Shown piece after piece: positions 49,993 through 58,050 of a stretch of DNA of 64,000 nt; the stretch's first letter is position 1, and each line of letters opens with the position of its first letter. Below the pieces are notes generated by a model that searched no databases, was not told the DNA's origin, and saw nothing but the letters and a program-made list of their open reading frames with translations. The DNA is taken from the NCBI RefSeq assembly GCF_041431135.1, contig NZ_CP107800.1:26411-90410 (forward strand), written 5' to 3'. This DNA is from Streptomyces sp. NBC_00554 (GTDB lineage Bacteria > Actinomycetota > Actinomycetes > Streptomycetales > Streptomycetaceae). Position numbers and translations under genes: made by a program.

Positions 49993-51432
49993 TCAGGGCG
50001 CCGCGGCGGGCGGGTGCCCCGGTGCGGTGAGTGCCCGGTCCACCAGCGGGCCGGCAAGGCCCGTGTACTGGGCCGGGTCGAGCAGCGCGGCCGCCTCCTC
50101 GCGGCTCAGCACACCGGCCAGCTGCGGGAGTTCGGCCAGGACGGCGGCCAGCGGCAGGCCGGTGCGGGAGGCGAGCAGGGAGGCCTGCGTGAGCAGGTCC
50201 CGGGCGGCTGCCTTGCCGATGAGCGGCGCCAGGTGGGCCGAGACCCGCTCGGAGACGAGTTGTCCGCCGGTCGCCTGGAGGTTGGCGTGCATCCGCTCGG
50301 GGTGGACGGTGAGTCCCCGGGCGAGTTCGACGGCCGTGTGCGCGGCGCCGCCGGTGAGCCGCAGGGCCTCGCGCAGCGGCTGCCACTCCGCGTGCCACAT
50401 GCCGGCGGAGCGCTCGTCCTCGGTGGGCAGACACTGCATCAGTACGGTGGCCAGTGCGGGCACCTGGAGGGCGGCGGAGCGGATCAGGGTGGCGAGCACC
50501 GGGTTGCGTTTGTGCGGCATCGCGGAGGAGGCGCCCCGTCCGGCGACCGCGCCCTCGGTCACCTCGCCGACCTCGGTGCGGGTGAGCACCAGCACATCCG
50601 CGGCGATCTTGCCGAGGGCGCCGGTGGTGTGGGCGAGCGCGGCCCCCAGGTCGGCGACGGGGGTGCGCAGGGCGTGCCAGGGCAGGAGGGGGGCGGCCAG
50701 TCCCGTCTCGTCGGCGAACGCGGCGCCGAGTTCGCCGAGCAGGGCCGCGGGGTCCGCGCCTTGGCCCGCGTACTGCAGATAGCCGGCCAGGGTTCCGGCC
50801 GCGCCGCCGAGCGCCGTGGGCAGTCCGCCGTCGGCGACCCGCTCAAGGCGCTCGGCGGCGTCCAGGACGAGGTGGCGCCACCCGGCCGCTTTGAGCCCGA
50901 AGGTCGTGGGCACGGCGTGCAGGGCAAGGGTGCGGCCCGCCATCACGGTGTCCCGGTGCGCGGCCGCGAGGCCGGCCAGCGCCTGGGCCACGGCCCGCAG
51001 ATCGGCGACGATCAGGCGCAGCGCGCGCTGGGCCACCAGCATCGCGCCGGTGTCGAAGACGTCCTGGCTGGTCGAGCCGCGGTGCACGTACTCGGCGGCC
51101 TGCGGGGAGCGTTGGGCGACCACCGCGGTCAGCGCCTTGACCAGGCCCACGACCGGGTTGGCGGTCTCCCGCGCGGCCAGCGCCAGTTCGCGTACGTCCA
51201 GCAGGTCCGCGCGGGCGGCGGCGGTGATGGCCGCGGCCGCCTGGGCGGGGATGGTGCCGCAGCGGGCCTGGGCGCGGGCCAGGGCCGCCTCCGCGTCGAG
51301 CATCGCCTGCAGCCAGGCGCGGTCGCCGACGGCGGCCTCGACGGGGGTGCCCGCCCGGACCGGGGAGAGCAGCCCTGCGTCCAGGTGGGCGGCCAGGGCG
51401 GTCGCCGGCTCGGGCGGGTGCACGGAGGTCAT
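49993..51432 (-). CDS. creD: Nitrosuccinate lyase-like protein (CreD; aspartase/fumarase superfamily)
   Basis: A 479-residue member of the aspartase/fumarase superfamily, near 3-carboxy-cis,cis-muconate cycloisomerase (PcaB) in form. The signature loop is GRGASSAMPHKRNPVLATL (SSxMPxKxN) near residue 310, and the N-terminal HRGSTSQDVFDTG holds the conserved Thr-Ser-Gln-Asp. CreD in cremeomycin biosynthesis belongs here and releases nitrous acid from nitrosuccinate. The four-base overlap (ATGA) with an upstream CreE-like flavoprotein makes that assignment far better than a protocatechuate role, since no other pca genes are present. Confidence 0.85.
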   Translation of the reverse strand: MTSVHPPEPATALAAHLDAGLLSPVRAGTPVEAAVGDRAWLQAMLDAEAALARAQARCGTIPAQAAAAITAAARADLLDVRELALAARETANPVVGLVKALTAVVAQRSPQAAEYVHRGSTSQDVFDTGAMLVAQRALRLIVADLRAVAQALAGLAAAHRDTVMAGRTLALHAVPTTFGLKAAGWRHLVLDAAERLERVADGGLPTALGGAAGTLAGYLQYAGQGADPAALLGELGAAFADETGLAAPLLPWHALRTPVADLGAALAHTTGALGKIAADVLVLTRTEVGEVTEGAVAGRGASSAMPHKRNPVLATLIRSAALQVPALATVLMQCLPTEDERSAGMWHAEWQPLREALRLTGGAAHTAVELARGLTVHPERMHANLQATGGQLVSERVSAHLAPLIGKAAARDLLTQASLLASRTGLPLAAVLAELPQLAGVLSREEAAALLDPAQYTGLAGPLVDRALTAPGHPPAAAP

Positions 51433-53606
51433 GCGCCCGCCCCCGCCCGCGCGGTGTCCGGCTGCGCTGCGGGGCAGGGCAGTTGGGGCAGCGCGAGGAC
51501 CGCCGCCGCGATCGCGTCGGAGTCCTCGAGGGTGACCGAGCCGACGCCGGGCCTGATGCCGGCGGCGGTCACCCAGTGCACGGACTCGGTGGGCACCCCG
51601 TAGGCGAAGCGCCGCGGATGCGGTACGCCCCGGGCGTCGATCACGTGGTAAGGGCGCTCGGACACGGCGAGGCCGCCGGTCTCATGACCCACGCCGCCCG
51701 TGCCGCCCGTACCACCCGTGCTGCTGGTGCCGTCCGTGCCGCCGGTGCCGTCCGTGCTGCTGGTGCCGTCGGGGATGCGGTAGGGGTGGCACTGCCCGGT
51801 GCGCAGCAGCTGGTTCATCAGCGGGTCCGCGGTGCGCCTGAGGTCGATCTCGGGCAGGCGGGCCTCGATGAGGACGGTGGCCCGCACCGCTACGTCCGCC
51901 AGCGCACTGGACGTAGCGGTGAAACAGGGGCCGAGCGGGTCGTGCGCGTCGGCGTCGACGCGCAGGCCGGGCCCGGTCACCTCGAGGATGCCCGCGTCGA
52001 TGAGCGCGGCCATCTCCTCGATGCGGGACGCCGGGGGGCCGATGGACAGATAGGCGTTGAGCGGGGTGTACCAGCCGTCGAGGTCCTCGCGGTGGGACGC
52101 GGCGGTCAGCCCGCCGTGGTCGACGGCGAGCCGCAGCTCGTTGCGCAGGTCCCGCAGCACGTCGAGGGCGGCCTTGGCCGGTCCGCTGACGTTGCCTTGG
52201 CGGGCCAGGCGGACGTCGTCGTCCAGGTGGGAGCGCAGCCAGCTGCGGAAGGCGGCCTGGTCGCAAAAGACCCGGTCGCCGTAGGGGCGCGCGAGAAGCT
52301 CCCAGTCCCAGCGCTCGGCGGCGCCGATGCCGCTCGCGTCCAGGAGCACGTCCTCCTGCGGTCCCGGTTCGGCCTCCAGGTAGGCCTCGGTGAACTCCTC
52401 GATGAGGCCGGGGAGTTCACCGCGTGCCGCGAGCAGGGCCGCGTAGTGGACGCTGCACACCTCCTTGGAGACGAGCGGCCACAGATCGGCGGCGAAGTCG
52501 ATGGCTCCGCGGTCCGGGGCCCGCGCGCGCAGCGCCGCGATGTACCCGGCGGTCAGCAGCCGGGGGTAGTAGCGGCCGTGGGCGCCCTTCTCGTTCTCGC
52601 CGCGCGCCTGGTAGGGCACGCCGCGCCGCGAGCCGGCGTACAGGCGCGGTTCGCGGCCCGAGGGCCGGTAGCGCAGGCGGCCCTGGGTGCGGGTGAAGAC
52701 GCCGCCCCGGCCGTGGGTGAACAGGGCCAGGTAGTCGAAGAAGTTGAGGCCGAGTCCGCGCAGCAGTACGTGCTCGCCGGGCCGGATGCCCGACAGGTCC
52801 ACGTCGGCCGGGTTGGCGGGGGGCAGGTAGGTCAGCGCGTGGCGTTCGGCGTACTGGGCCAGCTCCCGTTCGGTGTCCGAGAGCCGGGCCGGGACATGGC
52901 CCTGCGCGAGGACGACCGCGGACAGGCCCCTCAGCCGGGTGCCGTCCTCCAGGACGACACTCTGCGCGCGCCCCGGCCGGCCGGTGGCGGGCTCGTCCTG
53001 GAGGGCGACGGCCCGCACCGGGTGCGTGCGCACCGTCACATGCGCGGCGGCGTTGGCGACGACCCGCTTGAACGCCCAGGTCAGATAGCAGCCGTAGAGG
53101 GCGCGGGTGGGGTAGGAGTCGGGGCCCAGGCGGCGTGCCTCCGCCAGGACCATCTCGTCGTAGCCGGCCTCCGGGAGTGCCTCCAGGGTGTGCGAGACCA
53201 GGGCCTTGGCCCACTCGTACAGGCTCGGCCCCTCGTCCAGCGGGCCGTCGATGCGGACGCTGGCGTCGGTGTAGACCGTGACCTGGCAGGACACGGTGTT
53301 CATCAGCAGGTGCCGGGACTGCGTGGGGCGCCACACCCGTCCCGAGCCCGGCGGGTCCGGGTCGACCACATGCACGGTGACGGTGTCCCAGCGAGGCGAC
53401 TTCCGTTCCTGCGCGCAGAGCCGTTCCAGTACGGACAGGCCGCGCGGCCCGGCTCCCACCAGGCAGACCTCCAGATGCGCCGCCGTTTCGCCCCCGATGG
53501 GCTGGGCGGATTCCCGGATGTCCGGATCGCCGAAAGAAATCGGGTCGTACAGGGCATACTCATCGGCCGCCGTCACCAGCGGCCCTGCGGTGAGTCCGAC
53601 GCTCAC
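51429..53606 (-). CDS. creE: Aspartate-to-nitrosuccinate flavin monooxygenase-like protein (CreE)
   Basis: A 725-residue FAD/NAD(P)-binding protein of the CreE type, which oxidises L-aspartate to nitrosuccinate using FAD, NADPH and O2. The FAD motif is EVCLVGAGPRGLSVLERL near residue 45, followed by RVWRPTQSRHLLMNTVS. A second nucleotide-binding region includes GEHVLLRGLGLNFFDYLALF. A Gly/Thr/Ser-rich insert (repeats of DGTGGT and GGTGGT kind, coded near 51690-51775) interrupts the C-terminal part. The start GTG 53606 was chosen for its GGAGG; an upstream GTG at 53657 has poor spacing. It pairs with the creD-like gene to form the nitrous acid pathway. Confidence 0.85.
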   Translation of the reverse strand: MSVGLTAGPLVTAADEYALYDPISFGDPDIRESAQPIGGETAAHLEVCLVGAGPRGLSVLERLCAQERKSPRWDTVTVHVVDPDPPGSGRVWRPTQSRHLLMNTVSCQVTVYTDASVRIDGPLDEGPSLYEWAKALVSHTLEALPEAGYDEMVLAEARRLGPDSYPTRALYGCYLTWAFKRVVANAAAHVTVRTHPVRAVALQDEPATGRPGRAQSVVLEDGTRLRGLSAVVLAQGHVPARLSDTERELAQYAERHALTYLPPANPADVDLSGIRPGEHVLLRGLGLNFFDYLALFTHGRGGVFTRTQGRLRYRPSGREPRLYAGSRRGVPYQARGENEKGAHGRYYPRLLTAGYIAALRARAPDRGAIDFAADLWPLVSKEVCSVHYAALLAARGELPGLIEEFTEAYLEAEPGPQEDVLLDASGIGAAERWDWELLARPYGDRVFCDQAAFRSWLRSHLDDDVRLARQGNVSGPAKAALDVLRDLRNELRLAVDHGGLTAASHREDLDGWYTPLNAYLSIGPPASRIEEMAALIDAGILEVTGPGLRVDADAHDPLGPCFTATSSALADVAVRATVLIEARLPEIDLRRTADPLMNQLLRTGQCHPYRIPDGTSSTDGTGGTDGTSSTGGTGGTGGVGHETGGLAVSERPYHVIDARGVPHPRRFAYGVPTESVHWVTAAGIRPGVGSVTLEDSDAIAAAVLALPQLPCPAAQPDTARAGAGA

Positions 53607-53997
53607 TGAGCGTTCGCCTCCATGCGTACCGTCCACAGCGCCTCCTTCCTGAGCCACCGTCGGTGCACGCGCTCAATCACCGCTCGGCCCCGGATGGAAA
53701 TCGGCTCGAGGAATGGCCGCGGGAATCGGCGGCGCCCGTCCTGCGCCGCCGCATCGGCGCCGTCGGGTCACCTCCGCCGGGCCGCGAACGGGGCTGTATC
53801 GGGACTCCAGAACCGGTGGTTACGTTCGTGGAAAAGCGTCACCGGACCGACCCGGCCATTCGGCTGCCGGCGCTCGTCGTGCAGTGGTCTGAACCCAAGG
53901 CACCGGTCCGGCAGCAAATTGCCGCAACCCATGTGCAACACCCGTGCGCCATGGCGCGGTTGCGGAGGGCGAGCCGCCTCATGAAGGAGATCCGCCG
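53607..53997. promoter_or_regulatory. Divergent intergenic region between creE-like and split-regulator genes
   Basis: A 391-bp gap between leftward creE and the rightward regulator. The middle (53800-53960) is AT-richer than the flanks and should hold both promoters. No clear direct or inverted repeat was found, and there is nothing coding. Confidence 0.4.
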
Positions 53998-54624
53998 ATG
54001 GTTCACCCGTGCCCCAGAAACCACACCCGTGAGAGCCGTGCCGTCACCGGGTCGATTCTCTGCGCCCCCTGCATCAGCCAGGCGGAACGCGATCTGCGCG
54101 CCCTCCCGGTCCTTCACCAGGAGTGTCTGCACCATGTGTCGCCGGGCCGCCGGCGGACCAACCCCACCCGGGTGTCGGGGAGCCGCAGCCGGGATCAGCT
54201 GAACATCTCGGTCCTCGACGCCCGGTACAACCTCCTCGCCACGCTCGAGTCCTGGTCGGAGATCGTGGTGGAAAACCTCGCCGTCGCCGCACCGGCCCGC
54301 TCCGTTCCGCAGCTGGCCCGGTTTCTGGCCCGGCATCTGCACTGGCTCGCCGCCCAGCCTCCGGCTGCCGACTTCGCGGGCGAGATGGAAGGCCTCGTCG
54401 CCGAGCTGCGCGGCACGATCGACCCCGATCCCGGCGGTCTTCACCAGCTGGTGCGGCGCTGCGTCGTGGACCACTGCGGCGGGACGATCAGCGCCCCGCC
54501 GCGAAATTCCGCAGAGCCGGGGGACCACCGCATCGGATGCTCGGCGGGGCATTCCTGGGAATTGCGCGAATGGCTGACGCTGAGGCAGCTCATGGAGCGG
54601 CAGCGAAAGGATGCCGGCGTATGA
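53998..54624 (+). CDS. Zinc-ribbon regulatory protein (split form, N-terminal part)
   Basis: A 208-residue protein matching the first two thirds of the 299-residue regulator at 10041-10940. It has the same early Cys set (HPCPRNH and LCAPC), the same middle (LLATLESWSEIVVENLAV matches LGSWGGLVVTQRGV), then LARHLHWLAAQPPAAD, and the second Cys/His set (CVVDHCGGT and GCSAGHSWELRE). It lacks the C-terminal HTH, which is encoded by the next gene overlapping by four bases (ATGA). The ATG at 53998 follows AAGGAGA. It probably acts together with that HTH protein, controlling the mevalonate operon downstream or the creE operon. Confidence 0.65.
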   Translation: MVHPCPRNHTRESRAVTGSILCAPCISQAERDLRALPVLHQECLHHVSPGRRRTNPTRVSGSRSRDQLNISVLDARYNLLATLESWSEIVVENLAVAAPARSVPQLARFLARHLHWLAAQPPAADFAGEMEGLVAELRGTIDPDPGGLHQLVRRCVVDHCGGTISAPPRNSAEPGDHRIGCSAGHSWELREWLTLRQLMERQRKDAGV

Positions 54625-54815
54625 GGAAACCGCCGCGCCACCGGCTTGTCCCCACGAATGTGGCCGCACTCGCCGTGGGGGTCTCGGAAGCGACGATCCG
54701 CAAGTGGGTGAGCCGCGGGAAAATCACCCGCTACGGCGCGCCGAACTGCCGCTCCGAGTTCGACATCGACGAACTCACGGACATCGCCATGCGGCGCCGG
54801 CCGGCCGGGCGGTGA
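54621..54815 (+). CDS. Small HTH protein (split form, DNA-binding part)
   Basis: A 64-residue helix-turn-helix protein. LVPTNVAALAVGVSEATIRK then WVSRGKITRYG is a MerR/excisionase-like HTH with wing, and FDIDELTDIAMRRR is a closing helix. It corresponds to the C-terminal domain of the fused regulator at 10041-10940 (LTAGDVARLWSTPTGTVYRL). Its ATG overlaps the upstream stop codon, so the two proteins are made in a fixed ratio. A gap of 100 bases separates it from the mevalonate operon. Confidence 0.7.
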   Translation: MRKPPRHRLVPTNVAALAVGVSEATIRKWVSRGKITRYGAPNCRSEFDIDELTDIAMRRRPAGR

Positions 54816-54915
54816 CCACCGGGCATTCCCCCCACGCCATTTCTCTTTCTTCTGCTGCTCCACACCAGGCAAAGACGCCATCTCGACACGGAAACGACAA
54901 GGGGAGCTGAGCGCG

Positions 54916-55923
54916 TTGACTCTACCGACCTCAGTGGAGGGGGTGTCACAAGACCGCCGGGCCCGCTCGGTCGGCATCGGCCGCGCCCACGCCAAGGCCA
55001 TCCTGCTGGGCGAGCACGCGGTCGTGTACGGGGCTCCGGCGATCGCTCTGCCGATGGTGCAGCTCACCGCCACGGCGAGCGCCGGCTGGTCCTCCCACGC
55101 GGGCGACGCCCGGGGCGGCCTGTCCTTCACCATGACCGGTTCCGCCTCCAGGGCGGTGGTGACGCAGGCCTCCGACGGTCTGCAGCGGCTGGCCGCGGCC
55201 TTCACCGAACGCATGGGCGTGGAGGGCAGGCCGCACCTCGACGTGATCCTGGACGGTGCGATCCCGCCCGGCCGCGGGCTCGGCTCCAGCGCCGCGAACT
55301 CGCGGGCGATCGTCCTCGCGCTGGCCGACCTCTTCGGCCGTGAACTGACCGACGGCACGGTGTTCGACCTGGTGCAGACGGCCGAGAACCTGACGCACGG
55401 CCGGGCCAGCGGCGTCGACGCGATGGCTGTTGGCGCCAGTGCCCCGCTGCTGTTCCAGGCGGGCAGGGCCCAGGAACTGGCCGTCGGCTGCGACGCCTTG
55501 TTCATCGTCGCCGACAGCGGCACCGCGGGCAGCACCCGGGAAGCGGTCGAGCTGCTGCGGGACGGATTCAGCCGCGGGGCGGGAGCGCGGGAGCAGTTCC
55601 TGCGCCGCGCCACGCAGCTCACCGAAGAGGCCCAGCAGGCCCTCGCCGAGGGCGAAGCGCAGGAGCTCGGCGAGCGGCTCACCGGCTACCACGAACTGCT
55701 CCAGGCGGCCGGCCTCAGCACCGGGCGGATCGACGCGATGGTCGGGGCCGCGCTCGGGGCGGGCAGCCTCGGCGCCAAGATCACCGGGGGTGGCCTGGGC
55801 GGCTGCGTCCTCGCGCTCACCCAGCCGGACCAGGCCAGGGAGGTCGCCCGCCACCTGCACGACGCGGGCGCCGTCCAGACCTGGGTCGTACCGCTGAGGA
55901 GGCTCCCCCGCCATGCGCTCTGA
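54916..55923 (+). CDS. mvaK1: Mevalonate kinase
   Basis: A 335-residue GHMP kinase that phosphorylates mevalonate at C5. It has the N-terminal GRAHAKAILLGEHAVVYGAP (substrate binding), the ATP-binding PPGRGLGSSAANSRAI, and the C-terminal KITGGGLGGCVLAL motif 3. The start is TTG 54916 behind AGGGGAGC. It opens a six-gene mevalonate operon in the order MK, MDD, PMK, IPP isomerase, HMGR, HMGS, the order known from the naphterpin producer Streptomyces sp. CL190. It overlaps the next gene by 11 bases. Confidence 0.95.
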   Translation: MTLPTSVEGVSQDRRARSVGIGRAHAKAILLGEHAVVYGAPAIALPMVQLTATASAGWSSHAGDARGGLSFTMTGSASRAVVTQASDGLQRLAAAFTERMGVEGRPHLDVILDGAIPPGRGLGSSAANSRAIVLALADLFGRELTDGTVFDLVQTAENLTHGRASGVDAMAVGASAPLLFQAGRAQELAVGCDALFIVADSGTAGSTREAVELLRDGFSRGAGAREQFLRRATQLTEEAQQALAEGEAQELGERLTGYHELLQAAGLSTGRIDAMVGAALGAGSLGAKITGGGLGGCVLALTQPDQAREVARHLHDAGAVQTWVVPLRRLPRHAL

Positions 55924-56965
55924 ACAATCCCCGCAGCTGGTGCGGCCGCCCGTGCCGGACACGGCGGCGGCCACCGCCGTCGCGCACCCCAACATCGCGC
56001 TGGTCAAGTACTGGGGCAAGCGCGACGAGCAGCTGTTCCTGCCGCGCACCGACAGCCTGTCGATGACCCTGGACATCTTCCCGACGACCACCCGCGTCCA
56101 TCTCGCCCCCCGGGCGGACAAAGACACGGTCACCTTCAACGGCCGGGCGGCGACGGGTGAGGCCCTGCGGCGCATCGTCGCGTTCCTGGAGCTGGTGCGC
56201 GAGCGGGCGGGGCGGGCCCACCGGGCCGTCGTCGACACCGCGAACACCGTGCCCACCGGGGCCGGACTGGCCTCCTCCGCCAGCGGGTTCGCCGCCCTCG
56301 CCGTCGCCGCGGCCGCCGCGTACGGGCTCGGTGACGACGCCACCGCGCTGTCCCGGCTGGCCCGGCGCGGCTCCGGCTCCGCCTCGCGGTCCCTGTTCGG
56401 CGGATTCGCCCTCTGGCACGCCGGCTCCAGCACCGGCACGGCCGCTCAGGCGGACCTGAGCTCCTACGCCGAACCGGTACCCGCCGCGCGGCTCGACCCG
56501 GCGCTGGTCGTTGCGGTCCTGGACGCGGGCCCCAAGGCGGTGTCCAGCCGTGCGGCCATGCGCCTAACCGTCGACACGTCCCCGCTGTACGAGCCGTGGG
56601 CGCGCTCCAGTGGGGACGACCTCAGGGACATGGTCGCCGCGCTGCGGCGCGGCGACCTGGACGCCGTCGGGGAGGTCGCGGAGCGCAACGCGCTGGGCAT
56701 GCACGCGACGATGCTGGCGGCGCGTCCCGCCGTGCGGTACATGGCGCCGGCCTCCCTCACCGTGCTGGACAGCGTGCTGCAGCTGAGGCGGGACGGCATC
56801 GGGGCCTGGGCGACGATGGACGCCGGGCCGAACGTCAAGGTGCTGTGCCGGCGTGCGGATGCCGGGAAGGTGGCCGCGGCCGTGCGCGGCGCCGCCCCGG
56901 GCTGCTCGGTGCACATCGCCGGGCCGGGCCCCGGCGCCCGTCTGCTGGCCGGGGACGGACGATGA
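55913..56965 (+). CDS. mvaD: Diphosphomevalonate decarboxylase
   Basis: A 350-residue GHMP-superfamily enzyme giving IPP by ATP-dependent decarboxylation. The N-terminal AHPNIALVKYWGKRDEQLFL is the family signature, with PRTDSLSMTL after it; the phosphate loop is PTGAGLASSASGFAAL; SGSASRSLFGGFALW follows; and AWATMDAGPNVKVLC is the C-terminal motif. It starts inside the 3' end of the mevalonate kinase gene and its stop overlaps the PMK start (ATGA), so translation is coupled through the operon. Confidence 0.95.
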   Translation: MRSEQSPQLVRPPVPDTAAATAVAHPNIALVKYWGKRDEQLFLPRTDSLSMTLDIFPTTTRVHLAPRADKDTVTFNGRAATGEALRRIVAFLELVRERAGRAHRAVVDTANTVPTGAGLASSASGFAALAVAAAAAYGLGDDATALSRLARRGSGSASRSLFGGFALWHAGSSTGTAAQADLSSYAEPVPAARLDPALVVAVLDAGPKAVSSRAAMRLTVDTSPLYEPWARSSGDDLRDMVAALRRGDLDAVGEVAERNALGMHATMLAARPAVRYMAPASLTVLDSVLQLRRDGIGAWATMDAGPNVKVLCRRADAGKVAAAVRGAAPGCSVHIAGPGPGARLLAGDGR

Positions 56966-58050
56966 CCACCCGGCGAACGGTCGTGCGGCGTGCGCCGGGC
57001 AAGCTGTTCGTCGCCGGCGAGTACGCGGTGGTCGAGAGCGGCCCGGCGATCCTGGTGGCGGTCGACCGGTACATCACCGTCACCGTGTCCGCCGGCGAGC
57101 GTGCCGGCGTGCTGATCTCCTCCGACCTCACCGCCCGGGCGGTGCACCGGACCTGGCGGGACGGCCGGCTGACCGGGGCCGGCACACCGGCAAACCCGGT
57201 GGTGGCCGCGGTCGAGACGGTGGCGGGCCTGCTGGCCGAACGCGGCCTGCCGGTGCCCCCGTTGAGCGTGTCGATCACCAGCACGCTGCACGAGGACGGC
57301 AGGAAGTACGGCCTGGGCTCCAGCGGCGCGGTGACCGTGGCGACGGTCGCCGCCGTGGCCGCGTACTGCGGACTACGGCTGTCGCCCGGGGCCCGGTTCC
57401 GGCTCGCGCTGCTCGCGACGGCCCGCATCGACCCCCAGGGCTCCGGCGGTGATCTCGCCGCCAGCACCTGGGGCGGCTGGATCGCCTACCAGGCGCCCGA
57501 CCGGGCCTTCGTGCTCGACCTGGCCCGCCGCCACGGCATCCAGGAAACCCTGCGCACCCCCTGGCCGGGTTTCGCCCTGCGCCGGCTGCCGCCGCCCAAA
57601 GACCTGACCCTGGAGGTCGGCTGGACCGGAAGCCCGGCCTCCACCTCCTCCATGGTGTCAGGCCTGCACCGGCGGGCCTGGCGGGGCAGCGCCTCGCACC
57701 AGAAGTTCATGGAGACCAGCGCCGACATCGTCCGCGCCGCGGTCACCGCGCTCGAGGCCGGCGACGGCGAGGGCCTGCTGCAGCAGATCCGGCGGGCCCG
57801 CCAGGAGCTGGCCCGCCTGGACGACGAGGTCGGCCTCGGCATCTTCACGCCCGCCCTGTCCGCGCTGTGCGACGCGGCCGAGGCCGCCGGCGGGGCGGCC
57901 AAACCCTCGGGGGCGGGCGGCGGCGACTGCGGCATCGCGCTGCTCGACGCCCGCTCCCCGCACGACATCGCCCGCGTACGGCAACGGTGGGCCGCGGCCG
58001 GGGTGGCGCCCCTGCCCCTGCGTCCCGCCCCAGAAGGGACCCGGAAATGA
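56962..58050 (+). CDS. mvaK2: Phosphomevalonate kinase
   Basis: A 362-residue GHMP kinase. It has APGKLFVAGEYAVVESGPAI at the N-terminus, KYGLGSSGAVTVATVAAV as the ATP loop, QGSGGDLAASTWGGWIAY, and PSGAGGGDCGIALLD near the end. It converts 5-phosphomevalonate to the diphosphate. Four-base overlaps join it to both neighbours. The enzyme set here (MK, PMK, MDD) is the classical cytosolic mevalonate route, which supplements the MEP pathway that Streptomyces uses for primary isoprenoids. Confidence 0.95.
   Translation: MTTRRTVVRRAPGKLFVAGEYAVVESGPAILVAVDRYITVTVSAGERAGVLISSDLTARAVHRTWRDGRLTGAGTPANPVVAAVETVAGLLAERGLPVPPLSVSITSTLHEDGRKYGLGSSGAVTVATVAAVAAYCGLRLSPGARFRLALLATARIDPQGSGGDLAASTWGGWIAYQAPDRAFVLDLARRHGIQETLRTPWPGFALRRLPPPKDLTLEVGWTGSPASTSSMVSGLHRRAWRGSASHQKFMETSADIVRAAVTALEAGDGEGLLQQIRRARQELARLDDEVGLGIFTPALSALCDAAEAAGGAAKPSGAGGGDCGIALLDARSPHDIARVRQRWAAAGVAPLPLRPAPEGTRK

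Noticed and set aside
49993..51432. 3-carboxy-cis,cis-muconate cycloisomerase (PcaB) of aromatic degradation
   Set aside because: No other protocatechuate genes are nearby, and the ATGA overlap with a CreE-like flavoprotein favours nitrosuccinate lyase.
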